17,815 nt of DNA from an uncultured Lachnospiraceae bacterium (lineage in GTDB: Bacteria; Bacillota_A; Clostridia; TANB77; CAG-508). Position numbers and translations under genes: made by a program. Positions 8,166 through 16,121 of the stretch are shown piece after piece. Below the pieces are notes generated by a model. It worked only from the letters and a program-made list of their open reading frames with translations, made no database searches and was not told the origin of the DNA. The DNA is taken from NCBI GenBank assembly GCA_947165105.1, contig CAMUZC010000025.1, forward strand, positions 1-17,815, in the 5' to 3' direction. Position 1 is the first letter of the stretch. Every line of letters begins with the position of its first letter.

Positions 8166-8176
8166 TTTGACCTTCC

Positions 8177-8872
8177 TTACTTTTTAGAATTCTCTAAATT
8201 AATCTCTGCTTGAGATTTTTTTAAATAAATAGGTGATAGGGAATATACAGGTTGATAATCGGCAACTATATATTTATCATAAGCAGCTTTTCCAATACTA
8301 ATACTTGTTTGAACGTTCTGGTTTGATAAAGCAAATATACAATTTGAAAATTCATTAGATAATAAATCTTTATGAACTTCAGAACCATCTCCAACAAATG
8401 TTATTTTATCATTATAATTTTTTAAAGATTCAATAACATTTGCAATAGTGTCAGAAATAGGCTCTATGACTGTTGTATATTTATTATCTTTTAGTTCATA
8501 TAAAGCAAAGTATACATTATCATGTTTTGCATCAATTAAAGTAGCAATTAATCCTTCTGCATTTATGTTATATGCTAAAGATTCAAGTGATGTAACTCCT
8601 ATTATTGGAATGTTTTTAACATCTGCAAATGCCTTTACCGTAGATATTCCAATTCTAATTCCTGTAAAAGAACCAGGACCTTGTGAACATGCTAGTAAAT
8701 CAATATTGTTTAAAGTCAAATTTGCTTCTTTTAGTAATTCATCAATTAAAGGCATTAATTTTTGTGAATGTGTTTTTTCATCATCATTATGTTTTTCAAT
8801 TATTACGTTATTGTCTTCTAAGATTGATACTGAACATATTTTAGAAGATGTGTCTATTGCTAATATTTTCAA
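8177..8872 (-). CDS. tsaB: tRNA threonylcarbamoyladenosine biosynthesis protein TsaB
   Basis: TsaB is the non-catalytic partner of TsaD in the complex (with TsaE) that transfers threonylcarbamoyl to A37 of ANN-decoding tRNAs. The 231-residue protein has the ASKHA fold start MKILAIDTSSKICSVSI (1-17) and the signature CSQGPGSFTGIRIG (about 62-75). It uses a TTG start at 8872, supported by AAGGAGGAAATAAA just before it and by the family's N-terminal sequence; there is no ATG at that place. tsaE lies 21 bases upstream and rimI 11 bases downstream. tsaD is not in the window. Confidence 0.96.
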   Translation of the reverse strand: MKILAIDTSSKICSVSILEDNNVIIEKHNDDEKTHSQKLMPLIDELLKEANLTLNNIDLLACSQGPGSFTGIRIGISTVKAFADVKNIPIIGVTSLESLAYNINAEGLIATLIDAKHDNVYFALYELKDNKYTTVIEPISDTIANVIESLKNYNDKITFVGDGSEVHKDLLSNEFSNCIFALSNQNVQTSISIGKAAYDKYIVADYQPVYSLSPIYLKKSQAEINLENSKK

Positions 8873-8893
8873 TTTATTTCCTCCTTGAGATAA

Positions 8894-9352
8894 TTAATTT
8901 AATTTGTTTAAAATATTTTGAGAATTCTCACCAGTTCCTATTAACTCTAGAGTTCTATAATTCTCATTTTCCACATCTTTTGTAAAATTGATTTTTATAT
9001 AATCATTAGGCAAAATGTCTTCAATAATTTCGCCCCATTCGATAATGCAAATACCGTTATTTAAATACTCATCTCCACCAATTGCATAGAATTCATCGCT
9101 ATCAGTTAATCTATACACATCAAAGTGATAGATATTTGTTTCATCTTTATGATATTCGTTTACAATTGTAAATGTTGGACTTGAAATCTCATCTTCTAGT
9201 CCGAAATGTTTTAAAATACCTTGTGTGAACTTTGTTTTTCCAGAACCTAAATCACCTGATAAAACAATAATATCTCCATTTTTTAATAGTGAAGCCAGAT
9301 TATTTGCAAATTCAATTGTGTCGTTCTCATTTTTTGATACAAATTTGTTCAT
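8894..9352 (-). CDS. tsaE: tRNA threonylcarbamoyladenosine biosynthesis ATPase TsaE
   Basis: TsaE is the P-loop ATPase that drives turnover of the TsaB-TsaD complex. The 152-residue protein has the Walker A GDLGSGKT (33-40), SPTFTIVNEY (58-67), HFDVYRL (76-82) and IEWGE (104-108), all family hallmarks. The ATG at 9352 follows AGGTGG. It is the first gene of the minus-strand tsaE-tsaB-rimI group and has a clear promoter at 9387-9415. Confidence 0.97.
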   Translation of the reverse strand: MNKFVSKNENDTIEFANNLASLLKNGDIIVLSGDLGSGKTKFTQGILKHFGLEDEISSPTFTIVNEYHKDETNIYHFDVYRLTDSDEFYAIGGDEYLNNGICIIEWGEIIEDILPNDYIKINFTKDVENENYRTLELIGTGENSQNILNKLN

Positions 9353-9386
9353 AATTCCACCTTTTTTGTCATAAATTTCTTACTTT

Positions 9387-9415
9387 ATTTTATATTAAAT
9401 ATGCGGGTTTGTAAA
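9387..9415 (-). promoter_or_regulatory. Promoter of the tsaE-tsaB-rimI group
   Basis: Read on the minus strand, TTTACA (9415-9410) and TAAAAT (9392-9387) are 17 bases apart, about 35 bases before the tsaE start codon. The -35 lies 14 bases from the palindrome at 9430-9491. Confidence 0.65.
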
Positions 9416-9429
9416 GGAGAAAATGCAAA

Positions 9430-9491
9430 TTTTAAATTGGGGACGGAGAAAATTTTAAATTTTAAAAATTTTCTCCGTCCCCAATTTAAAA
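9430..9491. repeat. Perfect 27-bp inverted repeat with G+C-rich core (REP/MITE-like)
   Basis: Bases 9430-9456 are the exact reverse complement of 9465-9491, with an 8-base loop (AAATTTTA). Each arm carries the core ATTGGGGACGGAGAAAAT, far richer in G+C than the surrounding AT-rich spacer. Palindromes built around GGGGACGG occur as dispersed elements in Firmicutes genomes, and I recall them being linked to Y1 (RAYT-type) transposases; that link is from memory. There is no T-run specific to one side and the neighbouring genes diverge, so it is not needed as a terminator. Confidence 0.85.
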
Positions 9492-9495
9492 AACA

Positions 9496-9524
9496 TTGCT
9501 AAAACCTAAAAGATATGCTAAAAT
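9496..9524 (+). promoter_or_regulatory. Promoter of the lepA operon
   Basis: TTGCTA (9496-9501) and TAAAAT (9519-9524) are 17 bases apart with an extended -10 (TGC at 9516-9518). The -35 begins 4 bases after the palindrome ends. The lepA ribosome binding site AGGAGG follows at 9540-9545. Confidence 0.7.
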
Positions 9525-9551
9525 ATAGCCATATAAATTAGGAGGAAATAA

Positions 9552-11367
9552 ATGGAAGATAGAAAACAATACATCAGAAATTTTAGCATTATAGCACACA
9601 TAGATCACGGGAAATCAACATTGGCAGATAGATTAATAGAAATGACAGGTGTACTTTCTAAAAGAGAAATGGAAAGTCAAGTATTAGACAACATGGATAT
9701 AGAGCGTGAAAGAGGAATTACAATTAAATCTCAAGCAGTTCGTATGTTGTATAAAGCTAAAGACGGGAAAGAATATGAATTTAATTTGATAGATACACCA
9801 GGACATGTTGACTTTAATTATGAAGTATCAAGAAGTTTGGCTGCATGTGATGGTGCTATTTTGGTTGTAGATAGCAGCCAAGGTGTTGAAGCTCAAACAC
9901 TTGCAAATGTGTATTTAGCTTTAGATAATAATCTTGAGATATTACCAGTTCTAAATAAAATTGATTTACCTAGCGCAAGACCTCAAGAAATAAAAGATGA
10001 AATCGAAGATATAATTGGAATTCCAGCACAGGATGCACCATGTATATCAGCAAAAACTGGTTTAAATGTTGAGGAAGTTTTAGAGAGAATAGTTACAGAT
10101 ATACCAGCACCAACAGGGGATGAAAATGCAGATTTAAAATGTTTGATTTTTGATTCAATCTATGATAACTACAAAGGGGCGCTTGCTTATGTAAGAGTTA
10201 AAGATGGAACTGTAAAAGTTGGAGATGAAATTCTACTAATGGCATCAAACAAAGTATTTACTGTAACAGAAGTCCGGATATTTTGAGCCAGGAAGCTATG
10301 TTCCAACAGAGAAGTTAGAAGCTGGAGAAGTTGGATATATTGCTGCAAGTATCAAAACACTATCAGATATCAGAGTTGGTGACACTATTACATTGAAAGA
10401 GAAACCAGCAGCTGAACCACTACCAGGATACAAAAAGGTAAATCCAATGGTTTATTGTGGATTATATCCAATGGATGGTAGTGAATATGAAAACTTAAAA
10501 ATAGCATTAGAAAAGTTAAAGCTAAATGACGCAGCATTAGAATATGAACAAGAAACATCAGCAGCATTAGGATTTGGTTTTAGATGTGGATTTTTAGGAT
10601 TACTACATTTAGAGATAATACAAGAAAGACTAGACAGAGAATTTGATTTAGCATTAATTACAACATCTCCATCAGTTATTTATAAAGTTCATAAAACGGA
10701 TGGACAAGTTTTGGAATTATATAATCCATCAGATTTACCAGTTCCAAATGAAATATCATATATCGAAGAACCATTTGTATCTGCAGAGATAATAACTCCA
10801 AAAGAATTCGTTGGAGGAATAATGGAAATTTGCCAAAACAGACGTGGTATATATATCGACATGAAATATTTGGATAGCAATCGTGTAACACTTGTTTATG
10901 AACTACCATTAAATGAAATAATCTATGATTTCTTTGATAGCTTAAAATCAAAAACAAAAGGATATGCATCATTTGACTATGAATTTAAAGAATATAGACG
11001 TTCAGATTTAGTGAAACTAGACATTCTAGTAAACGGAGAAAATGTAGATGCTTTATCATTCATAGTTCACAGAGATAGTAGTTATGAAAAAGGAAAGAAA
11101 ATGGTAGAAAAATTAAAAACAGTTATTCCAAGACAATTATTCATAATTCCAATTCAAGCAGCTATTGGAGGTAAGATAATCGCAAGAGAAACTATTTCAG
11201 CAATGAGAAAAGATGTTTTAGCAAAATGTTATGGTGGAGATATTACAAGAAAGAAGAAATTATTAGAAAAGCAAAAACGTGGAAAGAAAAAGATGAGACA
11301 AATTGGTAATGTAGATATTCCACAGGAAGCATTTTTAAGCGTTCTTAAACTTAATGATGAAGATTGA
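9552..11367 (+). pseudogene. lepA: Elongation factor 4 (LepA), interrupted by a 1-base insertion
   Basis: LepA is a ribosome-bound GTPase implicated in initiation and recovery of stalled or back-translocated ribosomes. The first reading frame (9552-10286) carries the G domain: AHIDHGKST (15-23), RGITIKS (54-60), DTPGHVDF (81-88), NKID (135-138). It is correct up to Val241 (codon 10272-10274) and then reads Arg-Ile-Phe-stop. Removing one C of the CC at 10274-10275 restores [27 protein letters not shown] and continues without a break to 11367, including [12 protein letters not shown] and the C-terminal domain. The repaired protein would be 604 residues, normal for LepA. As written, the product is a 244-residue fragment. 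It may be a sequencing or assembly error; the rest of the gene shows no decay. Confidence 0.95.
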
Positions 11368-11386
11368 TGAGAAAGGAAGTATCAAA

Positions 11387-11644
11387 ATGCAAGAATTAAA
11401 GATAAATGGAATTTATAAACACTTTAAGGGAGATTATTATTTAGTGGTAGATGTAGCAAATCATTCAGAGACAAAAGATCCGTATGTTGTATATAGACGT
11501 TTATATGGAGATGGAAGTTTATGGATAAGACCTATGGACATGTTTCTAAGTGAAGTTGATCATGAAAAATATCCAAATGTAGAGCAAAAATATAGATTTG
11601 AATTACAAAACATTGAAAGTGTTGCAAAGAATTTTAATAAATAG
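11387..11644 (+). CDS. DUF1653 family protein (85 aa)
   Basis: This small soluble protein matches the DUF1653 pattern: an opening that reads as a beta-strand-rich fold with GIYKHFKGDYYLVVDVANHSET (about 7-28), then DPYVVYRRLYGDGSLWIRPMDMFLSEV (about 31-57). No biochemical function is established for the family that I know of. The ATG at 11387 has GAAAGGAAG in front; an upstream ATG at 11354 overlaps the end of lepA and has no ribosome binding site. It lies 19 bases after lepA, so it is probably in the same operon. Confidence 0.88.
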   Translation: MQELKINGIYKHFKGDYYLVVDVANHSETKDPYVVYRRLYGDGSLWIRPMDMFLSEVDHEKYPNVEQKYRFELQNIESVAKNFNK

Positions 11645-11671
11645 TTTTCGAATATAAAAAAGGAGAAATAT

Positions 11672-12247
11672 ATGAAAATAGGAATAGACTTGGATGGCGT
11701 AGTATTTAACACAGAAATGTTATGGTCAACATATGCAGAATTATATGATTGTATAGAACTTAACAGAAACAGTGTAATAACAAATGAAGAACCACGTTTC
11801 CAAGAAAGATATGATTGGACAGAAGAAAACAAAGAGGCTTTTTTAGACAAATATGCAGACATAACAGAATTTGATATGATGCCAGGTGCAAAACAAGTTA
11901 TTAGCATGCTAAAAGAAGAAGGACATGAACTTGTAGTTATAACAGCAAGAGGAGCAATATCAAATCAAACAGAAGGAGCAAGCATTGCTGCACAAAAACT
12001 TGAAGATGAAGGAATTAAGTTTGACAAGTATTATTGGAAACAAAGAGAAAAAATAGATATTTGCCAAATGGAAAATATTGATGTGATGATTGATGATAAT
12101 TATCATATTTGTGAAGCTATAAGAGATGCAGGAATTCCTGTAATATATTTTAATTCATTAAGTAGAAAACATCTGGAAGAAAGAGATGGATTAAAGGAAG
12201 TATATAACTGGGGAGAAGCATATAGAGTTATAAAAAATTTGAAGTAA
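11672..12247 (+). CDS. HAD-family 5'(3')-nucleotidase-like hydrolase
   Basis: The 191-residue cytosolic protein belongs to the haloacid dehalogenase superfamily. It shows motif I DLDGVV with the nucleophile Asp6 and acid/base Asp8, motif II Thr91 in ITARG, a candidate motif III lysine (Lys124 or Lys127), and motif IV IDDNYH (Asp141, Asp142). The compact cap after motif I and the DxDGV motif fit the NT5C/deoxyribonucleotidase group, whose members dephosphorylate nucleoside monophosphates; the substrate here is not known. AAAAAGGAG precedes the ATG. It is 27 bases after DUF1653 and 12 bases before the phosphodiesterase-like gene. Confidence 0.85.
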   Translation: MKIGIDLDGVVFNTEMLWSTYAELYDCIELNRNSVITNEEPRFQERYDWTEENKEAFLDKYADITEFDMMPGAKQVISMLKEEGHELVVITARGAISNQTEGASIAAQKLEDEGIKFDKYYWKQREKIDICQMENIDVMIDDNYHICEAIRDAGIPVIYFNSLSRKHLEERDGLKEVYNWGEAYRVIKNLK

Positions 12248-12259
12248 GGGGAGAAAAAT

Positions 12260-13420
12260 ATGGAATATAAAGATATTGTACTACCAGATTACAATCACTG
12301 CATATTAGGAACAATAACATCAATTTTAAAACACTATAATGTGGAAACAAACCATAAATCATCAGAGGTTATAGATAAAATTCTTTCTGAAAAGAATTTC
12401 AAAAATATTATATTTATAGTGTTAGACGGAATGGGAGAACATATCCTAAACAACATATCACCAAATGGATTTTTCAATCAGAACAAAGTTGATTGCGTAA
12501 CTTCTGTGTACCCTTCAACAACAACTGCAGCATTAACAACATATTATACAGGAAGACCACCATATGAAACAGGATGGATTGCGTGGTCACAATATTTTAA
12601 AGAATATGGACGAGCTCTTGATATGTTTTCACACAAAGAATCATATCTTGGAGATAATTTAAAAAATCCGATGATGGATGTTTTTAAAACATTGGTAAAT
12701 TATGAATCTGTGTATAGTAGAATAGAATCAGCATCTCCAAATGTAAAGGCTTTTGAAATTGGACCAGAATACTCATCAAGAAGAGGAAAAAGAAATATTA
12801 TTGCAGATAATTTAGATGAAATAATAGATTCAATAAAAGATGTAAATGAAATATCAGGAGATAAATTTGTATTAGCATATTGTGATAATCCAGATAGCAT
12901 ATTACATAAATTCGGAACTTCTTCAAAAGAAGCGGCAGATTATATTAAAGAAGCGGAAGACAAAATAAGAAATCTACAAGAATATTTAGGTGAAGATACA
13001 GTTATTATTATATCAGCAGACCATGGTCACAAAGACATTGATAAAGCATATACTTTATTGGATTATCCTGAAATAATGGAATGTTTGATAATGCCACCTA
13101 GCTTTGAATCTAGATCAATTACATTTTGGGTTAAAGAAAATATGAGAGACGTCTTTGAAGAAAGATTTAATAAAGTATTTTCGGAAGAATTCTGGTTAAT
13201 GACAAGAGAGGATTTTATAGATAAATACCATTTTTTAGGAACAGGAGAAAAACATAAAAAAATAGATGATTTTGTCGGAAACTATATGGCTTTATCCGTT
13301 GGCGGAAGTATTATAAGATTAGAAACATTTTTAGCAGCGGGAAAACCAATAAAAAAATCTACACATTGTGGTTTGACAAAACAAGAAATGGAAGTTCCTG
13401 TCATCGTTTTGAAAAAATAA
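12260..13420 (+). CDS. Alkaline-phosphatase-superfamily phosphodiesterase/nucleotide pyrophosphatase
   Basis: The 386-residue protein keeps the two-metal site of the type I phosphodiesterase/nucleotide pyrophosphatase family: Asp56 in IVLDGMGE, the nucleophile among Thr87-89 in SVYPSTTTAALTT, Asp212 and His216 in DNPDSILHKFG, Asp254-His255 and His257 in SADHGHKD, and His369 in STHCGL. Family members cleave phosphodiester or pyrophosphate bonds in nucleotides or related substrates. There is no signal peptide or membrane segment, so it should act in the cytoplasm, unlike many secreted relatives. AGGGGAG precedes the ATG. Spacing to both neighbours is tight (12 and 16 bases), pointing to one operon. 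Confidence 0.9.
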   Translation: MEYKDIVLPDYNHCILGTITSILKHYNVETNHKSSEVIDKILSEKNFKNIIFIVLDGMGEHILNNISPNGFFNQNKVDCVTSVYPSTTTAALTTYYTGRPPYETGWIAWSQYFKEYGRALDMFSHKESYLGDNLKNPMMDVFKTLVNYESVYSRIESASPNVKAFEIGPEYSSRRGKRNIIADNLDEIIDSIKDVNEISGDKFVLAYCDNPDSILHKFGTSSKEAADYIKEAEDKIRNLQEYLGEDTVIIISADHGHKDIDKAYTLLDYPEIMECLIMPPSFESRSITFWVKENMRDVFEERFNKVFSEEFWLMTREDFIDKYHFLGTGEKHKKIDDFVGNYMALSVGGSIIRLETFLAAGKPIKKSTHCGLTKQEMEVPVIVLKK

Positions 13421-13436
13421 TTATAGGGAGGTTTTT

Positions 13437-14192
13437 ATGGATATTAAATTTAAATATATGGGTATAGCTTCGGGAGTTCTTATAATAAATAATAAGGTTT
13501 TTATAGGTTTGGATCCTGCTTTTTCACCTCTAGGACATATTGCTGTTTTTAAAAATTTCGAATCAAAACGTGTTAAAGCTCCAGTTTATGATGAAGAACT
13601 AATAAGAAAAGTAGATTTATGGCTAATTACACATTGTCATGAAGATCATTTGGACGATTTTGGAGTAATGGAGATTAAAAAAAATAATACATTTGTAGTT
13701 TGTGACTCAAATAAAACTAAAAATAAGTTAGGAGGCATTAATGGAAAAATTCTTAAATGGGGAGAGGAATATGCTTTTGAAAAATCAAACATATCTATAA
13801 AAATTAAATCAATTCCTGCATTTCATGGAAACAACTTTATAATGAGGAAAATTGTTGGAAAAGTAAATGGTTATCTTATAAGCATTAAAGAAAATGATGA
13901 ATTAAAGAAAATATATATTACAGGTGATACAGTTTACCACAGGAGTATTGTAGATAAACTTCCAAATAGGATTGATACCATGATAGCTAATATGGGAAAT
14001 GCTAAAAGCGATATGTTTGGAGGACCATTGACATTAAATATAGAAATGCTTAATAAATTTGTAAAAGTTCTTAGCCCTAATGTTATAATTCCTGTACATG
14101 TAGATGATTTTTCCCATTATGATATGACAATGGATGATATTAAAAATGCTGGTTACATGATGATAATGCCAGGGGATGAAGTAAATTGTTAA
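13437..14192 (+). CDS. MBL-fold metal-dependent hydrolase (UlaG-like)
   Basis: The 251-residue protein has the metallo-beta-lactamase metal motif THCHEDHLD (His66, His68, Asp70, His71), a further His130 in AFHGNN, Asp164 in ITGDTVYH, and His221 in PVHVDDFSHY. The overall shape (N-terminal strand with bound-metal motif, C-terminal PVH) matches the UlaG-like group, whose members include L-ascorbate-6-phosphate lactonase and phosphodiesterases. The substrate cannot be read from the sequence. It is 16 bases behind the phosphodiesterase-like gene with GGGAGG before its ATG, and may act in the same pathway. Confidence 0.88.
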   Translation: MDIKFKYMGIASGVLIINNKVFIGLDPAFSPLGHIAVFKNFESKRVKAPVYDEELIRKVDLWLITHCHEDHLDDFGVMEIKKNNTFVVCDSNKTKNKLGGINGKILKWGEEYAFEKSNISIKIKSIPAFHGNNFIMRKIVGKVNGYLISIKENDELKKIYITGDTVYHRSIVDKLPNRIDTMIANMGNAKSDMFGGPLTLNIEMLNKFVKVLSPNVIIPVHVDDFSHYDMTMDDIKNAGYMMIMPGDEVNC

Positions 14193-14233
14193 ATTTTATA
14201 GCTAATAATTAAGATGAAAGAAAGGAAAAAAAC

Positions 14234-15022
14234 ATGAGTAAAACAAATAATCATGAGCAAAAAAAGAATTATAAAGAAGAAAAGCAATATCAAGATCAAG
14301 TAGAAGGAAGAAATGCTGTCATAGAATTATTAGAATCAGGAAGAGATATTAACAAAATATTCGTAAGCAACGGGGAAAAGAATGGTTCTATAAATAAGAT
14401 TTTGGCTATGGCTAAAGAAAGACGTGTAATTGTTACAGAAGTAAATAGAAAAAAACTAGAGGAAATGGCTATGTCAGACAACCACCAAGGTGTTATAGCA
14501 ATAGTTCCTCCATATGAATATTGTGATATAGATGATATTTTAAATTGTGCTAAATCAAGAAATGAAGATCCATTTATATTAATATTAGACGGAATAGAAG
14601 ATCCACATAATTTAGGAGCTATTATTAGAACAGCAGAAACAGCAGGTGTTCATGGAATTATAATTCCAAAAAGAAGAGCAGCTGGTGTAAATAGCACAGT
14701 TACAAAAGTTGCAGCAGGAGCTGTTGAACACATGAATATTGCTAGAGTAAACAATATAAATGAAGCAATCAGATACTTAAAAGATAATGATGTATGGGTT
14801 TGCGGAACTGATATTGATACAAATACTTACTATTATGACCAAGACTTAACAGGCTCAATAGCAATTGTAATAGGAAGTGAAGGCTTTGGCATGGGAAAAT
14901 TGGTTAAAGAAAACTGTGATTTTCTTGTTAAAATTCCTATGAAAGGAAAAATCACATCTTTAAATGCTTCAGTTTCAGCAGGAATTGTTGTTTATGAAGC
15001 GGTTAGACAACGTAGCAAATAG
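14234..15022 (+). CDS. rlmB: 23S rRNA (guanosine-2'-O)-methyltransferase RlmB
   Basis: RlmB methylates the ribose of G2251 in the peptidyl-transferase P loop of 23S rRNA. The 262-residue protein has a polar N-terminal tail (1-22), the SpoU substrate-binding domain (GRNAVIELL at 25-33, HQGVIAI at 84-90) and the knotted methyltransferase domain with motif 1 NLGAIIRTAE (126-135), motif 2 IVIGSEGFGM (211-220) and motif 3 IPMKGKITSLNASVSAG (234-250). Related paralogues (TrmH, other SpoU) are possible, but the length and N-terminal domain favour RlmB. No terminator follows; the next promoter starts 8 bases after its stop. Confidence 0.92.
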   Translation: MSKTNNHEQKKNYKEEKQYQDQVEGRNAVIELLESGRDINKIFVSNGEKNGSINKILAMAKERRVIVTEVNRKKLEEMAMSDNHQGVIAIVPPYEYCDIDDILNCAKSRNEDPFILILDGIEDPHNLGAIIRTAETAGVHGIIIPKRRAAGVNSTVTKVAAGAVEHMNIARVNNINEAIRYLKDNDVWVCGTDIDTNTYYYDQDLTGSIAIVIGSEGFGMGKLVKENCDFLVKIPMKGKITSLNASVSAGIVVYEAVRQRSK

Positions 15023-15029
15023 TTGCAGT

Positions 15030-15058
15030 TTGCAAATCTTATAAAAGTATGTTATAAT
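15030..15058 (+). promoter_or_regulatory. Near-consensus promoter of the lipoprotein/membrane-protein pair
   Basis: TTGCAA (15030-15035) and a perfect TATAAT (15053-15058) are 17 bases apart with an extended -10 (TGT at 15050-15052). It begins 8 bases after the rlmB stop. The 5' untranslated region would be about 100 bases. Confidence 0.75.
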
Positions 15059-15066
15059 TATCAAAC

Positions 15067-15080
15067 ATGACAATAGTCAT
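15067..15080. promoter_or_regulatory. Candidate operator: dyad at the predicted transcription start
   Basis: ATGAC-AATA-GTCAT is a perfect 5-bp dyad with a 4-base centre placed immediately after the -10, at the expected start of transcription. A repressor bound there would block the lipoprotein promoter. The short arms mean chance occurrence is possible. Confidence 0.35.
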
Positions 15081-15165
15081 TTTATATATATTCCTTTTTA
15101 AGTCCACTGGCATTTATGTTAGTGTTTTACATATAAAAGTATTACAAAAAATAGGAGGAATAAAA

Positions 15166-15690
15166 ATGAAAAAAATTGTTTCTATCTTACTCGTAATGAT
15201 TATGACTGCTATCACATTAATGGGTTGTGACCTGGAAGATGATACGGCACGGCAGAAAAAGGTCACAGAAAAGCTTGAAAGCGCACAGCAGACGCCAACT
15301 GACATTGATTACTCACTTGAAAGGTATAACCTGATAAGAAGAGCCTACTGGGTTAACGGACAAAGAGAAAAAGCTTTATCTTTGCCATGTTCAGTTGAGA
15401 AGCCATTAGGTTATATTATTTTAATTACAAATAATGGTGCAATTTTAGGAAGTTTTGTCGTTGATGGAAAAGTAACATCTCTAAACAGCTTTTTAACCCC
15501 AGATACATCGAAACCAAATGCAGAAAATTCAGAATGGCTGGCAGATGTAGATGGCAGTTATGGAGAAAATGATAACGGAATCTTTTTCTTTACTCCGGAT
15601 GGAAAATACCTTGAATGGACTGGAACATATTTGTATTCAGACATACCGTTCGAAGTAGAACAACCAGTTCTTAAAGTTTCAGAAAAGTAA
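15166..15690 (+). CDS. Predicted lipoprotein of unknown function (174 aa)
   Basis: The N-terminus MKKIVSILLVMIMTAITLMGC is a lipoprotein signal peptide with Cys21 as the lipidation site, so the mature protein should be anchored outside the membrane. A charged linker (22-40) leads to a soluble domain (about 43-174) with ERYNLIRRAYWVNGQREKA, a strand-rich middle (YIILITNNGAILGSFVVDGKV) and a C-terminal DGKYLEWTGTYLYSDIPF. I do not recognise a named family. The ATG at 15166 follows TAGGAGGAA; an open frame upstream to 15067 overlaps the promoter dyad and lacks a ribosome binding site. Codons from about 15227 to 15305 are unusually rich in G and C (CTG, ACG, CGG, CAG), unlike the neighbours. Its partner gene starts 36 bases after the stop. 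Confidence 0.85.
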   Translation: MKKIVSILLVMIMTAITLMGCDLEDDTARQKKVTEKLESAQQTPTDIDYSLERYNLIRRAYWVNGQREKALSLPCSVEKPLGYIILITNNGAILGSFVVDGKVTSLNSFLTPDTSKPNAENSEWLADVDGSYGENDNGIFFFTPDGKYLEWTGTYLYSDIPFEVEQPVLKVSEK

Positions 15691-15726
15691 CTATATGTGT
15701 TAAATAACATAAAGGAGGATGAAACT

Positions 15727-16113
15727 ATGGGAAAAAATGGAACGATTATTGTATCTATTGTTGCTATTTTGTTGATGGGAGTAATAGGATTCTTTAAATG
15801 CACACCTGGAGGTAGAAGTATGTGGAATGAATACACAAACTCTATGTCTAAAGCAGATGAAAACAGGTATGAAGAAAGAAAAAAAGTTGAAGACACAGCT
15901 AGGGCTATGATAGCCTCATATAAAACTGATGTAGCAACTTATAACCAGTACAAAGATAGCGATAATATCGAAAAACAGAATTGGGCGGAACAAGCAAAAA
16001 TGAGAGCAAATAGAACTGCCAATTCATACAACGAATTCATTCTTAAGAATTCTCATGTTTGGGAGAATAATGTTCCAAACGATATCGATAACTCATTGCC
16101 GATAGTAGAGTAA
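15727..16113 (+). CDS. Single-pass membrane-anchored protein of unknown function (128 aa)
   Basis: I do not recognise a family. The protein has one N-terminal membrane segment (about residues 6-23) followed by a Gly/Cys-containing junction (FFKCTPGGR) and a helical, highly charged domain (about 32-110) rich in Tyr, Asn, Lys and Glu, such as RYEERKKVEDTARAM and WAEQAKMRANRTANSYNEF. With this orientation the domain would lie outside the cell, on the same side as the upstream lipoprotein. The ATG at 15727 follows AAGGAGGAT. The gene shares the lipoprotein's promoter and ends with a strong terminator, forming a two-gene unit. Confidence 0.8.
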   Translation: MGKNGTIIVSIVAILLMGVIGFFKCTPGGRSMWNEYTNSMSKADENRYEERKKVEDTARAMIASYKTDVATYNQYKDSDNIEKQNWAEQAKMRANRTANSYNEFILKNSHVWENNVPNDIDNSLPIVE

Positions 16114-16121
16114 ATAGAAAT

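Noticed and set aside
8448..8888. 146-residue open frame on the plus strand
   Set aside because: It runs entirely antisense to tsaB, whose protein is clearly recognisable, has no ribosome binding site and no family resemblance.
10272..10288. Programmed +1 frameshift in lepA
   Set aside because: The slip GUC to UCC would leave poor codon-anticodon pairing, there is no in-frame stop at the slip codon and no stimulatory Shine-Dalgarno directly before it, and LepA is not known to use recoding. Mutation or sequence error is simpler.
15067..15165. N-terminal extension of the lipoprotein from an upstream ATG
   Set aside because: That ATG lies within the dyad at the predicted transcription start, has no ribosome binding site, and would bury the signal peptide and lipobox.
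15558..15896. 112-residue minus-strand open frame across the lipoprotein and membrane-protein genes
   Set aside because: Antisense to two genes with good ribosome binding sites; crosses their junction and has no promoter or ribosome binding site.
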